From Theocolax elegans (Eukaryota > Arthropoda > Insecta > Hymenoptera > Cerocephalidae), in NCBI GenBank assembly GCA_026168455.1, contig CM047426.1:54416749-54480748 (forward strand): a stretch of DNA of 64,000 nt, in the 5' to 3' direction. A model generated the notes under the pieces. The model had not been told where the DNA came from, did no database searches, and saw only the letters and a program-made list of their open reading frames with translations. The position numbers and the translations under genes were made by a program. Every line of letters starts with the position of its first letter. The stretch's first letter is position 1. Shown piece after piece: positions 45,621-57,496 of the stretch.

Positions 45621-45692
45621 CTAAACAAACAGGAACCAATTGTCAGGGTCATTCCAAACTCAGAGTAAATTCCATTAGCCTAACTTAACTAA

Positions 45693-48600
45693 CTAACGCT
45701 TTGTCATACCTCGTGGTCGACCTCTACCACGTTTAACTTGTCCACGGTGACTTACATAAGAGACAACATTCGCTCGGTTTCGCGGTATCGCAACGACTCT
45801 AGCATGTTAGCGCGGCCTACCTCTACTTCGTTTAATAGGGGACGCGTTCTCGGTCGGATTACCGTTATGTTCCTCGCATGGAACTTCGTCGCTTGCGTAT
45901 CGCCGTTCGAGACGTCTTCGCTCGCAGGAACTGTATTATCAGGTTCCTCTTCCAGCGTAGATTGACCGATCTCGATGTCGTCTACTTCTCCGTACTCATC
46001 CCCGTGATCTTCGGATAAGTACGGTTTGAGATACTGCACGTGACATTTCTCTTCATTACCTCGGGCATCTTGTAACTTGATGGTGTTTGGGCCGTAGCTA
46101 TAAACTACCAGGTACGGGCCAACGTATTTCGGGGATAACTTGGCCGAAATACCTTGAGCACTGGATGAAAGGACTCAAATTCTTCTTCCACACTAGGTTT
46201 CCAACTTCAAAAGATGCAGCCCTTCGCCCGGCATTGTAGTAACCAGCTTGTCTTTCATGAGTTTTACTCGCATTGGCCGATGCTTTCTTGTAAAGCTCAG
46301 GTAAATTTGACAGCTGATCACTCCACTCAAGCAAACGTTGGTATTCCACACATTGTTGAACCAGCTCGTCTTGCGCTCTACGAGCTGTACCGGGTGGCTC
46401 GGGTTGCCGGCCATAGTTTAACTTGGCCGGGCTCCATCCAGTCGAGCTTTGTATCGCTGTATTTAGAGCGAATACCAAGTCGGGGAGTTTCTCATCCCAT
46501 GTGTTGTGCTTTTCTGTAATATAGGACGCGATCATTGTCTTCAACGTCCTATTAGCCCGTTCAACAGGATTAGCCTGAGCATGGTAAGGAGGAATCGTCG
46601 TATGGAAAATCCCTCGTTCCACTAAGTAGTCATCCACGAGTTTATTTTTAAACTCAGTTCCGTTGTCGGACAGAAACACCTCTGGGGTACCATAACGTGT
46701 GATGACTCGCTCATGCAACTCTTACGATGGTCCTAGCATTAGCTTTCCGAATCGGGACCGCCTCGATCCAGCGCGTAAACAAATCCTGAAAGACCAATAT
46801 GTATTCGTAACCATGTGTCGACCGCGGACGTGGGCCAGTGACGTCACCTGCTACAACTTGCCATGGTTTCTCTATCACGCGTCTACCCATCAAACCCATG
46901 GGTGGACGTTGCTCCACCTTACACTGTTGGTAGACCTGACATTTGCGTACATATTCTCCGACTTCGGCGTAGTACCGCGGCCAATAATACATTTTAGCCA
47001 CTCTAGCAAATGTCTTTTCCCTACCTAAGTGTCCAGCAGTCGGATCGTCATGACACTCACGGAGTATGGCTTGCCTATGCTCCTCTGGTACAACCAGTTT
47101 CCAAGTGTCTTGATCCTCCATCACGTCGTCTAACTCGTTATTGACGCGATACGAATACAAATTGTTACCTATTATCTTCCATTCCGGAAAATCTCTAGGT
47201 CGCTCTGTTATGTCTTTCAGCCATGAGAGGTACCAAGGATCTTTCGTAGTTTGGCTCCAAGAAACTGAAGCGATTGCCGGCTCGTCTTCCTCATACATGG
47301 GAGAAAGTGCATCGGGTACATAGTTTAGAGCTCCTTTCCTGAACTCAATTGTAAAATTATGAGACTGGAGTTCTAATGCCCATCTGGCGAGCCGACTCGT
47401 TAGATTGTGTATATTGCACAGCCAACGAATACTACTATGATCAGTTATAACCTAAAACTGGTAACCCTCAATATACTGTCGAAATTTTCTAATTGCCCAT
47501 ACTACGGCCAAGCATTCCCGTTCTGAGACGCTATAGTTGCGTTCTGCTGGCGAGAGTACTCTACTGGCAAACTCCAGGACTCTCTCTACTCCATGAACGA
47601 CCTGTGTTAATACTGCACCGATACCGGTATTACTAGCATCTGTTTGAATGGTATAATCGCCATTCTCGTCAGGAGTCTGTAGAACGGGTGCAGTCATCGG
47701 CAGCGCTTTGAGTCGCTGAAATGCACTTTCTTACTCTTGCAGCCATTCATACTTTTGGTCTTTCTTTGTAAGACGTGTTAAAGGCTCCGCTATCGTAGCA
47801 TAGTCGGGTATAAATCGTCTGTACCAAGATGCCATACCGAGGAATCGTCTCAGCTGCACGATTGACCCGCACACCCATGTATCTCACTTCGGGTTGACAG
47901 AAAACACAGTTCTCTCGGTTTACAGATAAACCGGCTTCAGTCAAACGAGTCAGCACCTCCTTTAGCAACAGTTTGTGCTCTTCGAAGGTCTCCGTCACGA
48001 CGATGATATCGTCGAGATAAGAGTAAGCATTCGGTTCGAGAGCAGGTCCAATCACCTGGTCTATCATACGTAGAAACGTCGCGCCAGCATTTGCCAACCC
48101 AAAGGGCATACGAGTAAACTGGAACAAACCCATTCCAGGTACCGTAAATGCTGTAATCGGGCGCGATTCCATTTGCAGAGGTATTTGGTGGTAGGCGCAG
48201 TTCATATCTATCGTAGATATATATCGGGCTCTTTTGAGTTTGCGTATAATATCCTGCATAAACGTTAAAGGATACGAATCAGGTTTGGTCAAAGCGTTGA
48301 CCTCCCTGAAATCAATGCAAAAACGTCTTGCATTTTCGCTCTTCTTAGCCATCACCACTGGACTGGACCAACCGCTACTAGACGGTTCTATAACGCCTGT
48401 CTCAAGCATCTCTCGAACTTGTCGATGCATCTCCTCCCGAATCTTGTCCAAGACGGGATAATACCTTTGTCTGATCGGCCGCGCTGAACCGACGTCGATA
48501 ACATGTTCAACATCGTAGGATCGGCCGATCTTTGGCAAAGTACTGGACAGCACTTGATCCAGAAGTTCACACAGTTGTCGGCGCTCATCTTCTGTCGCGT

Positions 48601-49249
48601 CGGCCACACCCGCTGACGACAGCGAAGCGTGTCCACTCTCAATACTTGCCACTGCCAGCTGTAATAATTGTGATGATCCTTTGAAGTATAAACAGTCGGA
48701 GTCTGAGTCTACAACTGCTCGGAATGCTCGAATGAAATTCACTCCTAAATAGCATTCCGCATCTAAATTTGGCATAATTGCGACCCGTATATCTCGCGTG
48801 TCTTTACCGATGGTAAAAGGTAGCATAACATGTCCACACAACTGGTGTGAGCTACCATCCGCAAGCTTAGCACTACCCGCTTGCTTATCGAGAATGGATC
48901 TGCCAAGAGCGGTTGTCAACTGCAAACCGTTCAAACCCATGACCGTTGTTGCACCTGGATCAAACAACGCTCGGATCCGGTATCCACCGATATCGATTTG
49001 ACACCACCAGCGCGTCTCATCTTCTTGACTATAAACTCGCTGGTTCGGTTTCGGAGTAATTTTTAAAATTTTACTCGTGACCGGATCCGTCCTAACCTCT
49101 TTGGGGTCATTTATCGTCAGATCTTGACGCATCTCTGCAGCTTGACTGCCTCGAGATTTCAGGATTACGACCGCTTCTCCGGGGACTCCCTCAACCTCGG
49201 GACCAGCGGCTGTCCCCTCTAGCCGCTTCCCCGTGCGTTTTTTGCACAA
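45693..49249 (-). pseudogene. pol: Gypsy-C pol: protease, RT, RNase H, integrase
   Basis: The protease site reads LFDPGATTV, with proline in place of the usual serine/threonine. RT has NCAYHQIP and YLDDIIVV (near 48010). About 60 bases are deleted after RVNRA (near 47865), changing frame. TAA 47731-47733 and TAG 47452-47454 follow. RNase H shows QTDASNTGIGAVL. In the integrase zinc site the second cysteine pair reads CQVYQQC, so one cysteine is tyrosine. D,D,E residues are in GDVTGP, SDNGTEF and NPVERANRT. Another frameshift is near 46715 and more lie in the C-terminus. The frame ends with RGRGRPRGMTKR and TAG at 45693-45695, an AT-hook-like tail as in Gypsy-B. No 3' LTR follows. Confidence 0.88.
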
Positions 49250-49333
49250 TCAGGACACGTCCTAATTGTATAGCCCAATTTGCCATATATATTGCAGACT
49301 ATAGGCTTGGGGACAACCTCTTTACGCTTCTCC

Positions 49334-49712
49334 TACCTTTGGTTTAGCGTTCGGCCGCTTCTTATTCCGCGACTTATATGCTAACTCAGGTAGTATCAAG
49401 TCTTCTTCTGCGGGAGGCGGCCGATATAACTCTTCTCGTTCGAGGTTTGCTCGGCGTCCAACGCCACATTGCAAAAAACTCTCGATCGACCGAGCTTCAA
49501 CTCTCTTAATAAACTTTGGAATTTAGGTAGCAATATTGCGGTACAGGTGATCTAACTGGCTCCGCTCATAAAAGAATCGGCTTGAGCTTACGCATTCATC
49601 ACAATCACGAGCAGGTAATGATAATCCCTTATTACCGGGCTCAGTCTTCGGCCTTGCGGGCGAGCTTTAGACTCCCTCGATGAGGCCGTGTGTGATAACT
49701 CTTGGCCCATCC
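49334..49712 (-). repeat. Internal gag duplication, noisy copy
   Basis: It repeats 49991-50355 at an offset of about 657 bases, with a dozen or more single-base insertions spread along it. It encodes no continuous frame. Confidence 0.85.
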
Positions 49713-49990
49713 TTCTCCTTATCACCGGCATTCATTTTCTCGTCGTTTCTTGACGTATAGCCATTCGATGACTGTCGATCAGGACTCTTACGACTACCCT
49801 TCCTTTGTCCCCATTTGAACCGAGGAGGTGATCTGTGGGTCTTCTTGCTTTGAGAGACATCAACCTTGCCTCTCACCCCAGCTGTATGGCAACTCGTCTT
49901 AACGGATACTAGCGTCTCCTCAAGAATTTTCGTGAACCGTTCCAAAAGATCTGTTTGAGTCGGTTCACTCGTTTCCTTGGCTACGCTTGC

Positions 49991-50355
49991 TACCTTTGGT
50001 TTAGCGTTCGGCCGCTTCTTATTCCGCGACTTATATGCTAACTCAGGTAGTATCAAGTCTTCTTCTGCGGGAGGCGGCCGATATAACTTTTCTCGTTCGA
50101 GTGTTTGCTCGGCGTCCAACGCCAATTGCAAAAAACTCTCGATCGACCGAGCTTCAACTCTCTTAAATAAACTTTGGAATTTAGGTAGCATATTGCGGTA
50201 CAGGTGATCTAACTGGCTCCGCTCATAAAGAATCGGCTTGAGCTTACGCATTATCACAATCGAGCAGGTAATATAATCCCTTACCGGCTCATCTTCGCCT
50301 TGCGGGCGAGCTTTAGACTCCTCGATGAGCCGTTGTTGATAACTCTGGCCCATCC
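49991..50355 (-). repeat. Internal gag duplication, coding copy
   Basis: Source copy of the duplication. It stays in the gag frame from QRLIEESKARPQG to KPKVASVAKE. Confidence 0.85.
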
Positions 50356-51002
50356 CGTACGACATCGCGCACTGTCCCGGCCGATCTAGTTGTAAACTGG
50401 CCGGTTACGTTCGAGTCCATCCGACTAGGGTAGGGAGAGCTAGAATATGGAGGCTGACCTTGTCTCCATATCTCGCCCCTCCCCAAAGCTCCTCTAGCAG
50501 GTGCTTGAGGCGCTTGATAACCATCGCACTCTGCCTGCACTTGTCGTAGTCTTTCGTCCGTATCGTCCAGTGTGTGACACGTGTACGTATCCTGGAATCG
50601 GACATGTTGGTTCGGCTCTTTATTTCTGTTGGTGTTCGTTCTCTGCGTACTATCGCAGGCGTAGAAGTCCATTTTCAGAGCACTCACTTGATCCTCCCAA
50701 TCTTTCATCCGTGCTGACATGACGGTCTGTTGCTTCAACTGCAACGTCAACATCGCAGCAAATGTCTCTGGTATCTCAAACTGTGCTCCGCCTGTAGACA
50801 CTAGCGTGATCCACTCCTCTTTGTTAGCTTCTTGGCTGGAGACCTCGGATTGTTGATCCTCTGCTTGCTGATCCACCTCAGCATCTGTATCTGTCTCTTG
50901 CCTTTCTATGTCTGGAACGTCCAGTGCAAGAGTCTGTTGTAAAACTTCTACAAAGTTTGGATCAGAATCCGGATCAGGCAATGCCGGATTCTGGGCGAAC
51001 AT

Positions 51003-52319
51003 AGCCTAGAACCAATCCGACCTCCGCCTATTTCGCCTTTCGCGATCTGCCAACAGATTTGTTTCTTCAGCGAAATCCTGAGCCGTATAATTTCCCATTC
51101 ACCACCGTTGGAGACGCTCGGCTCTCTTATAATTTGGGCCGTCAACCCGCATCTCCAACGACTCGAGGGTTGAGTATCAATCCAGTTGTCAATCTGGTTA
51201 GTCATCGATTCTGCCATATTATCTTAAAACTATCGCCGATTTCTTAACACAAAAAAAAAATAAAGAAAAATCGCTTCCGCAGGTACTTATGCAAGGTTCG
51301 GTTATTCAACACTAGGTGGCGTTAAACTACTAAATCATTGGGCCACTGTGTTGAAGATTGTGATCTCTTTCCTTTTTAAATAAACACCTTACGCTCACCA
51401 ATTTGAAACTTGCTTGTAAAAAAAAAATTATATAATTTTTACAACTATTTAACAAAATAAATTAAATTTCACCTTCAATTTAAATTTGTTATACGCGTTT
51501 CAGTCTAATTTATTTTAAAATATTGTACCCGATTTTCAACGAAACCAAAAAAAAAAAATTTTGTACAATAAATAAATCAAACGAAATAATGAATAATTAA
51601 AAAAAATTTTTAATCCGATAAAATGAGGAAGAAAACGGATTATCCTCGGCTCTCTGTCACCAGCGCACGCAAATATACTTAAAATTAAATAAATTCGTCA
51701 AGAAATTAATAAATACATATATTCCTACCTAACTATATAGAATATCTAACGCAGTGACCTCTTACAATCGCGTGTTACATGATAAATTAAATATAATTTT
51801 TATTATGACGCGCGAGCCGATACGCGTAGTCAAAATTATAACTTAAGCAAATTTCAAAAATCACACCCTTGCACAGGTAATAACAATTTTTATTAAGTCG
51901 CAAAAATTGCATTCGCTAATTTTCGACTAACCTATACGGAATCAGGGACACGTGTTATTAAATCGCGGACCTCAAACCATTCTATCTCATATAAATAAAT
52001 AAAAAGAAATTTTATTACTGTCGATTTCGGATTTCTTCCAGATAAAAACAAAAAAAAACGAAGAAAATCCGATAAAATTATCTAAATTATTGTCAAACAC
52101 AATAATTTATTAATTGAAATTAATTGCGATTCAATTAATTCAATTGTCAACAATAATTAATACATTAATCAACGTAACTAACGTATTAATCACTAAACAC
52201 ACGTAAATCAACCGAGCATATGGTTGAACAATTTAATTCCGGTCCGTTCCTATTCCCTTGTTGTGCGCCGTGTACGCGCAATCGACTATCCTAACGTCTA
52301 GGGACTTTTTTCTTCACTT
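51003..52319 (-). other. Gypsy-C untranslated leader
   Basis: A long AT-rich leader between primer site and gag. A short frame at 50948-51217 overlaps the gag start but has no recognisable domain. No gene otherwise. Confidence 0.6.
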
Positions 52320-52320
52320 A

Positions 52321-52331
52321 GTTGGGCGCCA
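52321..52331 (-). promoter_or_regulatory. Primer-binding site of Gypsy-C, tRNA-Lys type
   Basis: The minus strand reads TGGCGCCCAAC directly after the LTR. The match to tRNA-Lys is 11 bases, shorter than in Gypsy-A. Confidence 0.8.
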
Positions 52332-53397
52332 TGTAACGGTGTGCTTGCCAGGGGAAAACTTATTGAGTCGCCCGTCTTACATACCTGTAGTTCGTGGCGA
52401 ACGAACTTGTATAATCTCGCCGACTAGATATCACGTGCTCGATGACTCAATATAATTCGTAACTATACATATGTTGTTTACAAAATATTTCCCGCGCAGC
52501 GGCTGCGGTTACCTGTCCGCACACTTGCCGTTAAAGTTGTATGGAAATCGAATTCCGATTTCCAACAACAACAGGTAAAACAATGCTTGCTAATCTTTCC
52601 TAAAATGGACCGCGGAAAGAAAATCGAATGTGAGTCCGCGAGAATTCGTATATTAAAAAGACGACTCGAAGGAAACAGAGGAACAAATATATACGCCGGT
52701 TAGAAAAATACAAATCAACGCGAGTTGAAATAGATTATCTATAAACAGATTTATTGAGATAAAATAAATAATTCAATTTAACAACATTTATTATGGTCGA
52801 AGCACGAAGGTTGAGTCGTAAACGTCGACTCAACACGAGAGGGGAAAGGGGTACGCGAACTATCTTATCTTAACAGTAATCGCACGACCGCGTTAAATAA
52901 AATATCTAATATACGATAATAATTATCCGCGCGAAAGTGGTACCACTTACTTTTACTTCTTTTCTTCAGACCTCGAACAACAGAAATATAATCCTTCCTC
53001 TCTCTCTCGTTATCTCTTTGCCGTTACAATGGAAAAAATGTCGGTGGGAGAATGCCTCGACCACCGATCACTTTATTGTGTGTGTGTGTCCAAAACTACT
53101 ACACCAGAATACCGGAAAAATAACTCGCGGTATCGCGATCAGAAAGAACAACCGGTAAGACTCCACGGAAAACTTGTAGAGAAAAAAAATATAACTTCAC
53201 CGGGGTATCACGTCACACGTGTCTTCGTGATCTATCGTGTCTCTCTAGTCCTGCGCGCGCGACTCTCTCCCGAATTCTAACTATCATTGCGCGGGTATCA
53301 GCCGTTCAAGTCATTGGCTATACCTATATCTATATAAAGCGCTCGTGTTTACCTACCTAATTCGTATAATGGTGAGTGAATATCACTCACCGTTACA
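52332..53397 (-). repeat. Gypsy-C 5' LTR (1066 bp)
   Basis: The termini form a perfect 10-bp inverted repeat, TGTAACGGTG...CACCGTTACA. The primer site abuts one end. No second copy is in the window. Confidence 0.85.
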
Positions 53398-53419
53398 AAT
53401 TATAAACTAGTTATTAGTT

Positions 53420-54480
53420 TATTGCTCATTCTGTCTAAAGTATGCGAAAACTTAAAAAGATTAAATGTGATTATGTAAACGTTGTAAATTCTTTCGGAAC
53501 ATCAGTTTGGTTTTCGAAATAACCATTCAACAACTGAACAGGCAAACAGTGTTACTACTAAAATAAGAAAAATATTCAAAGAAAGTAAATAATGTAATGC
53601 TGTATTTCTGGATACAGCTCAAGCCTTTGACAAAATATGGCACAAAGGATTCATATACAAATTAAAAAGAATGTTACAAAATCAATTCTATAAGCTGTGG
53701 AAATCCTACATAGAGGATAAGTACTTTCAAGTAAAAATCGACGATACGATTACCCAACTTTATAAGATAAAAGCTGGATTACCACAAGGAAGGGCCTACC
53801 TTGTATTTATTATATACTGCTGACTTACCTGTGATGCCAGGAATACTTATTGCCACGTTTGCAGATGATAAAGCCATCTTATCTGTTTATACTGATCCGA
53901 CTATAGCCTCACAAAATCTACAAACGTATCTAAACAAGCTATATATTTGGTTTAATAGATGGAAAATTATAACAAATGAATCTAAATCGACACAAGTTAC
54001 ATTTACGTTAAGAAAAAATGATTGTCCTATAGTATACTTGAATAGTAAATAACTACCACAAAGTGATTGCGTTAAGTACCTAGGTATGCATTAGATCGTT
54101 AATTGACGTGGAGACAGCATATTTGGAAAAAATGTAAACAACTAGGATTAACATTTCGTAAAATTTACTGATTAATAGGAAAAAAATCAGTTCTTTTTAT
54201 GGATAATAAAATTTTACTATACAAATTGATTTTGAAACCAATTTGGGTTTTCAAATAATTGAAAGATTTCAAAATAAAATGTTAAGAACAATAGCCGACG
54301 CATCGTGGTTTGTTCCGAACGATATTTTAAGAAAAGATAATTACGACAATATACGAAAGATAATACAATATAATTACGGTCAAAAAAGAAATTAAAAATT
54401 ACTTAAACCGATATAAAATTAGATTAGAAGAGCATCCGAATGACTTGGCAGTTCAATCATTGACTTAGTTGAATTATTGA
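53420..54480 (+). pseudogene. Jockey-like LINE fragment (reverse transcriptase), heavily decayed
   Basis: Successive frames show SKVCEKLK, FGFRN-like NNHSTTEQ, LDTAQAFDKIWH, IKAGLPQG, ATFADDKAIL, WFNRWKI-N-SK and KYLG, the standard order of a Jockey-clade RT. Several stops and indels are present, and the catalytic FADD is retained. The fragment begins a few bases after the Gypsy-C LTR, so Gypsy-C may have inserted into this LINE. Confidence 0.8.
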
Positions 54481-55566
54481 CTAAATAGAAGTGAAACAAG
54501 ATTCAATCTTTACAAAATATTTATGTAAATAAATAAAGACCTTTTTTTAATCTTGTTATACTTGAAGTATTATATATCAATGTAAATATAATCAAAATAG
54601 AATCGCCAAGTATTATAGTTGACAAATAAACATTTTTTTCAGAAAAGTGTCCAACCTTATTTGGCTTACAGTTTTTGTTTATTTTTTTCAAAAAGAAACC
54701 AATTAGATCGTCGCATCCCGTATATAAAGAAAAAAAAAAAATTTAAATATAATTTTCTTGCAAGGGAAGGGGCGTGGGGACAGCTACCTCTCCCGAAAGA
54801 ATCTATTTTATTACACTCACACACCAAAATATAAAATAGATCCCGCGCGAAAACGAATTAATTTTATTAATATAAAGTAAAACAATTTACCGCAGCGGTT
54901 TCTTTCGGCTAAACCAGCTACGAAGACTTTATACACGCGAAAGGGCTAGGCGATCGCGCTATCTCTCACACATGTACATCGAATAACCTGCCTAGTACCT
55001 AACACCGATACCCCGCAACTAGGGATTCTCTCTCTCACTCCCACTCACGGGCGCACTCGGAGAGAGCCGATGATGATCGGACTCTCGCGAAAGTCTTTCC
55101 TTGTAGTGCTGTTCGAGGGAGATTCTCGTTGCCCGCGATCCGCGACGCAAGCTATTCTCTCCCTACCTTGCCGCTCCCATACAAGCCAAGCAAGGAGCTC
55201 CCGTCAAGCTTGCGATCGGGAGAGACCGACCTCGGTGAGATCGGGCGCTTCCGGCTATACTCGGTCGCGCGCGAACTCTCTTTTGATATACCGGTGTATA
55301 CCTCTCCTCGGATACCCGAGCAAGACGGGGAATACTCCGGTATAGAGATGCGTCTCACACACACACACACTCTCTCTCTCTCTCTCTCTCTCTCGTTTAC
55401 GCCAAACAGTATAGCTCTCGCTCACTATCAAACCTCGACCCGCTCACGAATTTCGCCACGCCACCGCTCGCGCGCGAAAAGATGTCCGACAATTTATAAT
55501 AATGTAAAATCGGTGTTGGGCCGCGTTGCCCAATACCGTGTGCACAATTTATTTACTTATTTATTT
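54481..55566. other. Decayed LINE 3' tail then GC-richer noncoding DNA
   Basis: Up to about 54620 is AT-rich and probably the LINE tail. From about 54770 composition shifts, with many GAGA/CTCT steps and a (CA)n-(CT)n run at 55358-55394. It resembles Gypsy LTR sequence in texture but I cannot delimit ends. No gene. Confidence 0.5.
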
Positions 55567-56072
55567 TGTGAAGGTTGCCGGCAAGTGTCGCCAGGAACAA
55601 GCTTACTGGGACGCACGATGTGGAGGATTCAGGCGATCCTCCTTACCTCGACACGATTGAATTTAAAGATAAATATGTCGATGGGAGCGGGGAGACATAA
55701 TAATTAAACAATGAATAAAAGAATATAAAATAAAAGAGGCATTTATTTTTAATTTATTTAACAAAATCTTAAAACGCGCGGGCGGAAGTCCCGGGAAGCC
55801 TGCCGAATCGAGATCCTCGCCTGCGGCAGACTAGCTCCCAGAACCCGTTGTTCGAGTACCGGCGTACCCGAACACACTCCCGAGTTCGCATACACACGTA
55901 CTCTTTCGCGCTCTCATATCTATGTATTGTCGCGCGCGTAATTGTACACTAGTAAATGACAACAAGTGTCGTCGGTTGGCCTTGACATACCAAAGGTTCC
56001 AACGACTTACAATTATTATGAGTTTAATTACTTCATTCGCCGCAAATAGATTGTGTGACGATTTCCGTCACA
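55567..56072 (-). repeat. Possible solo LTR (506 bp)
   Basis: The ends read TGTGAAGG and CCGTCACA, a near-inverted pair. Sequence after the first end (GTCGCCAGGAACAAGCTTACTG) resembles the corresponding part of the Gypsy-C LTR (CTTGCCAGGGGAAAACTTATTG). No primer site or internal region adjoins it and no target duplication is obvious. Confidence 0.4.
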
Positions 56073-56719
56073 GAGTTAGAATAAAAATAATCCAATACAT
56101 ATTAAAGTTTATAAAGTAATCAAATGAATTTCACACTCGTCAAAGAACTGCCACGTTAGTATTATGTAGAAATAAATATTACACTTGCCATTAATATGAC
56201 ATTCAATAATATCCCTATACATGTATTTCACAAAATTTCAAAATTAATTTTATTCTTGCCATGAAACTGATGACATATTAAAATAGTTTTAGCTATGGAG
56301 AACTATAAATAAACCACTTATATACATTATTTCTCTAAATTTATTCAAAAGTCATTGTAAGTGTCAATTTGACAAGTCTAAAAACCTATATGAGTTACAG
56401 TTATTAAACTTCTATATAATATATTTACACTTGATATATATGAATAACGATGGACAACAATAACATCTTCATTTAATTAATATTATTTCTTTTTCAAAAT
56501 TACACCAGTCAATGTGACTTTACACATTCATATATCACTCAGCATGAGAATAATAATATTTCTATATGTATTAAGACGTGTTAAGATATACAAAATTGCA
56601 CAATGAATTTATATATGCCAATAAGAAAATAATTACATGAGTATTATAAAAATATTAATAGTTGTTGAATTAATAGTTGTAACAATGAGACTCATTTGCT
56701 ACAAATTAAAAAAAAAGTA
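56073..56719. other. AT-rich spacer, no gene seen
   Basis: Low-complexity AT-rich DNA without coding frames or recognised repeats. Confidence 0.6.
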
Positions 56720-56791
56720 ACGGGCGTCAGGTCTTGAATCCGAGCCCCTTCGGATCCGTAAGCGTTCACGCTGCCACTGCGCTATGCCCGC
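56720..56791 (-). tRNA. tRNA-like unit (tRNA pseudogene or tRNA-derived SINE head)
   Basis: On the minus strand a 7-base acceptor GCGGGCA pairs with CGCCCGT (one mismatch, one G-U). The D-arm GCGC-AGTGGCA-GCGT is good and contains the A-box TAGCGCAGTGG. The T-arm has loop TTCAAGA with a weak stem, giving a B-box-like GGATTCAAGACC. The anticodon stem does not pair, so I cannot assign an anticodon. A T-run (56708-56716 as A on the plus strand) follows like a Pol III terminator. Confidence 0.5.
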
Positions 56792-57458
56792 AATTGGTCG
56801 TAGCTGTACTTTTCCGCATCTTCTGCCTACCGATACGCGCGCCATATGCCAAGTGCCGATTCTTGCGCTGGCCGTGTCGGTACTACAGAGCTCTGAATGA
56901 CGGGTGATATGTTCTCATGCAGATCCAGCACGTCACATAGTATTGAGAAATACTATTATCCACTCAAGTAACATTATTATCATAGATACATTTTAAAAAT
57001 ATATATATATAATGAATAAACTAAATATTATAATTTACAAAATTTAAACAATGTAATAAACGTTTATTTAACTTGTATTTTATATTATAATATAAAATAT
57101 AAATATTATAATTTAAAATAAAAAGGTATACCGGCGCCTGCATTTACTTTTGTGTTTAGAGTTATCTCTCTCTTTCTTACATTCTCGCTCTTGCACTAGC
57201 GTAGTATGAATGCGCGAATATGAAACCTTTATCTTCCATTAACTTGCACTGATATACAATATAAAAATGGTATAATTTAAGGTTAGATATTATTCCGTAA
57301 TCAATTTTAATTCATAGTTCATGACAACAAAATCGAGCAAGCGAGTTAGCTACGACGAAACTGATGAGAGTTCGCTTGACTCTAGCTCCCTCTCGCCGCC
57401 ACATTTGAACTTCTGCCAGCAGTTATTAGTTCTGTGGCTGTTCGTTCACGGACTGGAA

Positions 57459-57495
<37 letters not shown>
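56792..57495. other. Noncoding spacer ending in a (TA)n tract
   Basis: Moderate-GC sequence to about 56940, AT-rich to 57130, then mixed. An 83-codon frame from ATG 57321 (MTTKSSKRVSYDETDESSLD) runs into the (TA)n tract at 57460-57495. Its serine-rich start could be a real exon, but there is no supporting evidence. Confidence 0.4.

Positions 57496-57496
<1 letters not shown>

Larger units (their letters stand above)
49250..51002 (-). pseudogene. gag: Gypsy-C gag with internal duplication and capsid deletion
   Basis: It starts at ATG 51002 (MFAQNPALPDPDSD). An acidic Q/E/D-rich N-terminus runs to about 50320, then a frame change leads to SYQQRLIEESKARPQG, homologous to the late capsid of Gypsy-B. 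The roughly 95 residues before that block in Gypsy-B (from WNIKFSG to CYGVEQ) are not present. A degenerate zinc knuckle, CNIYGKLGYTIRTC, lies near 49275. A 0.37-kb segment of the capsid/linker is duplicated at 49334-49712. Confidence 0.78.

Noticed and set aside
55129..55707. 192-codon plus-strand frame
   Set aside because: Runs through CA/CT microsatellite and LTR-like DNA; composition follows the repeats.
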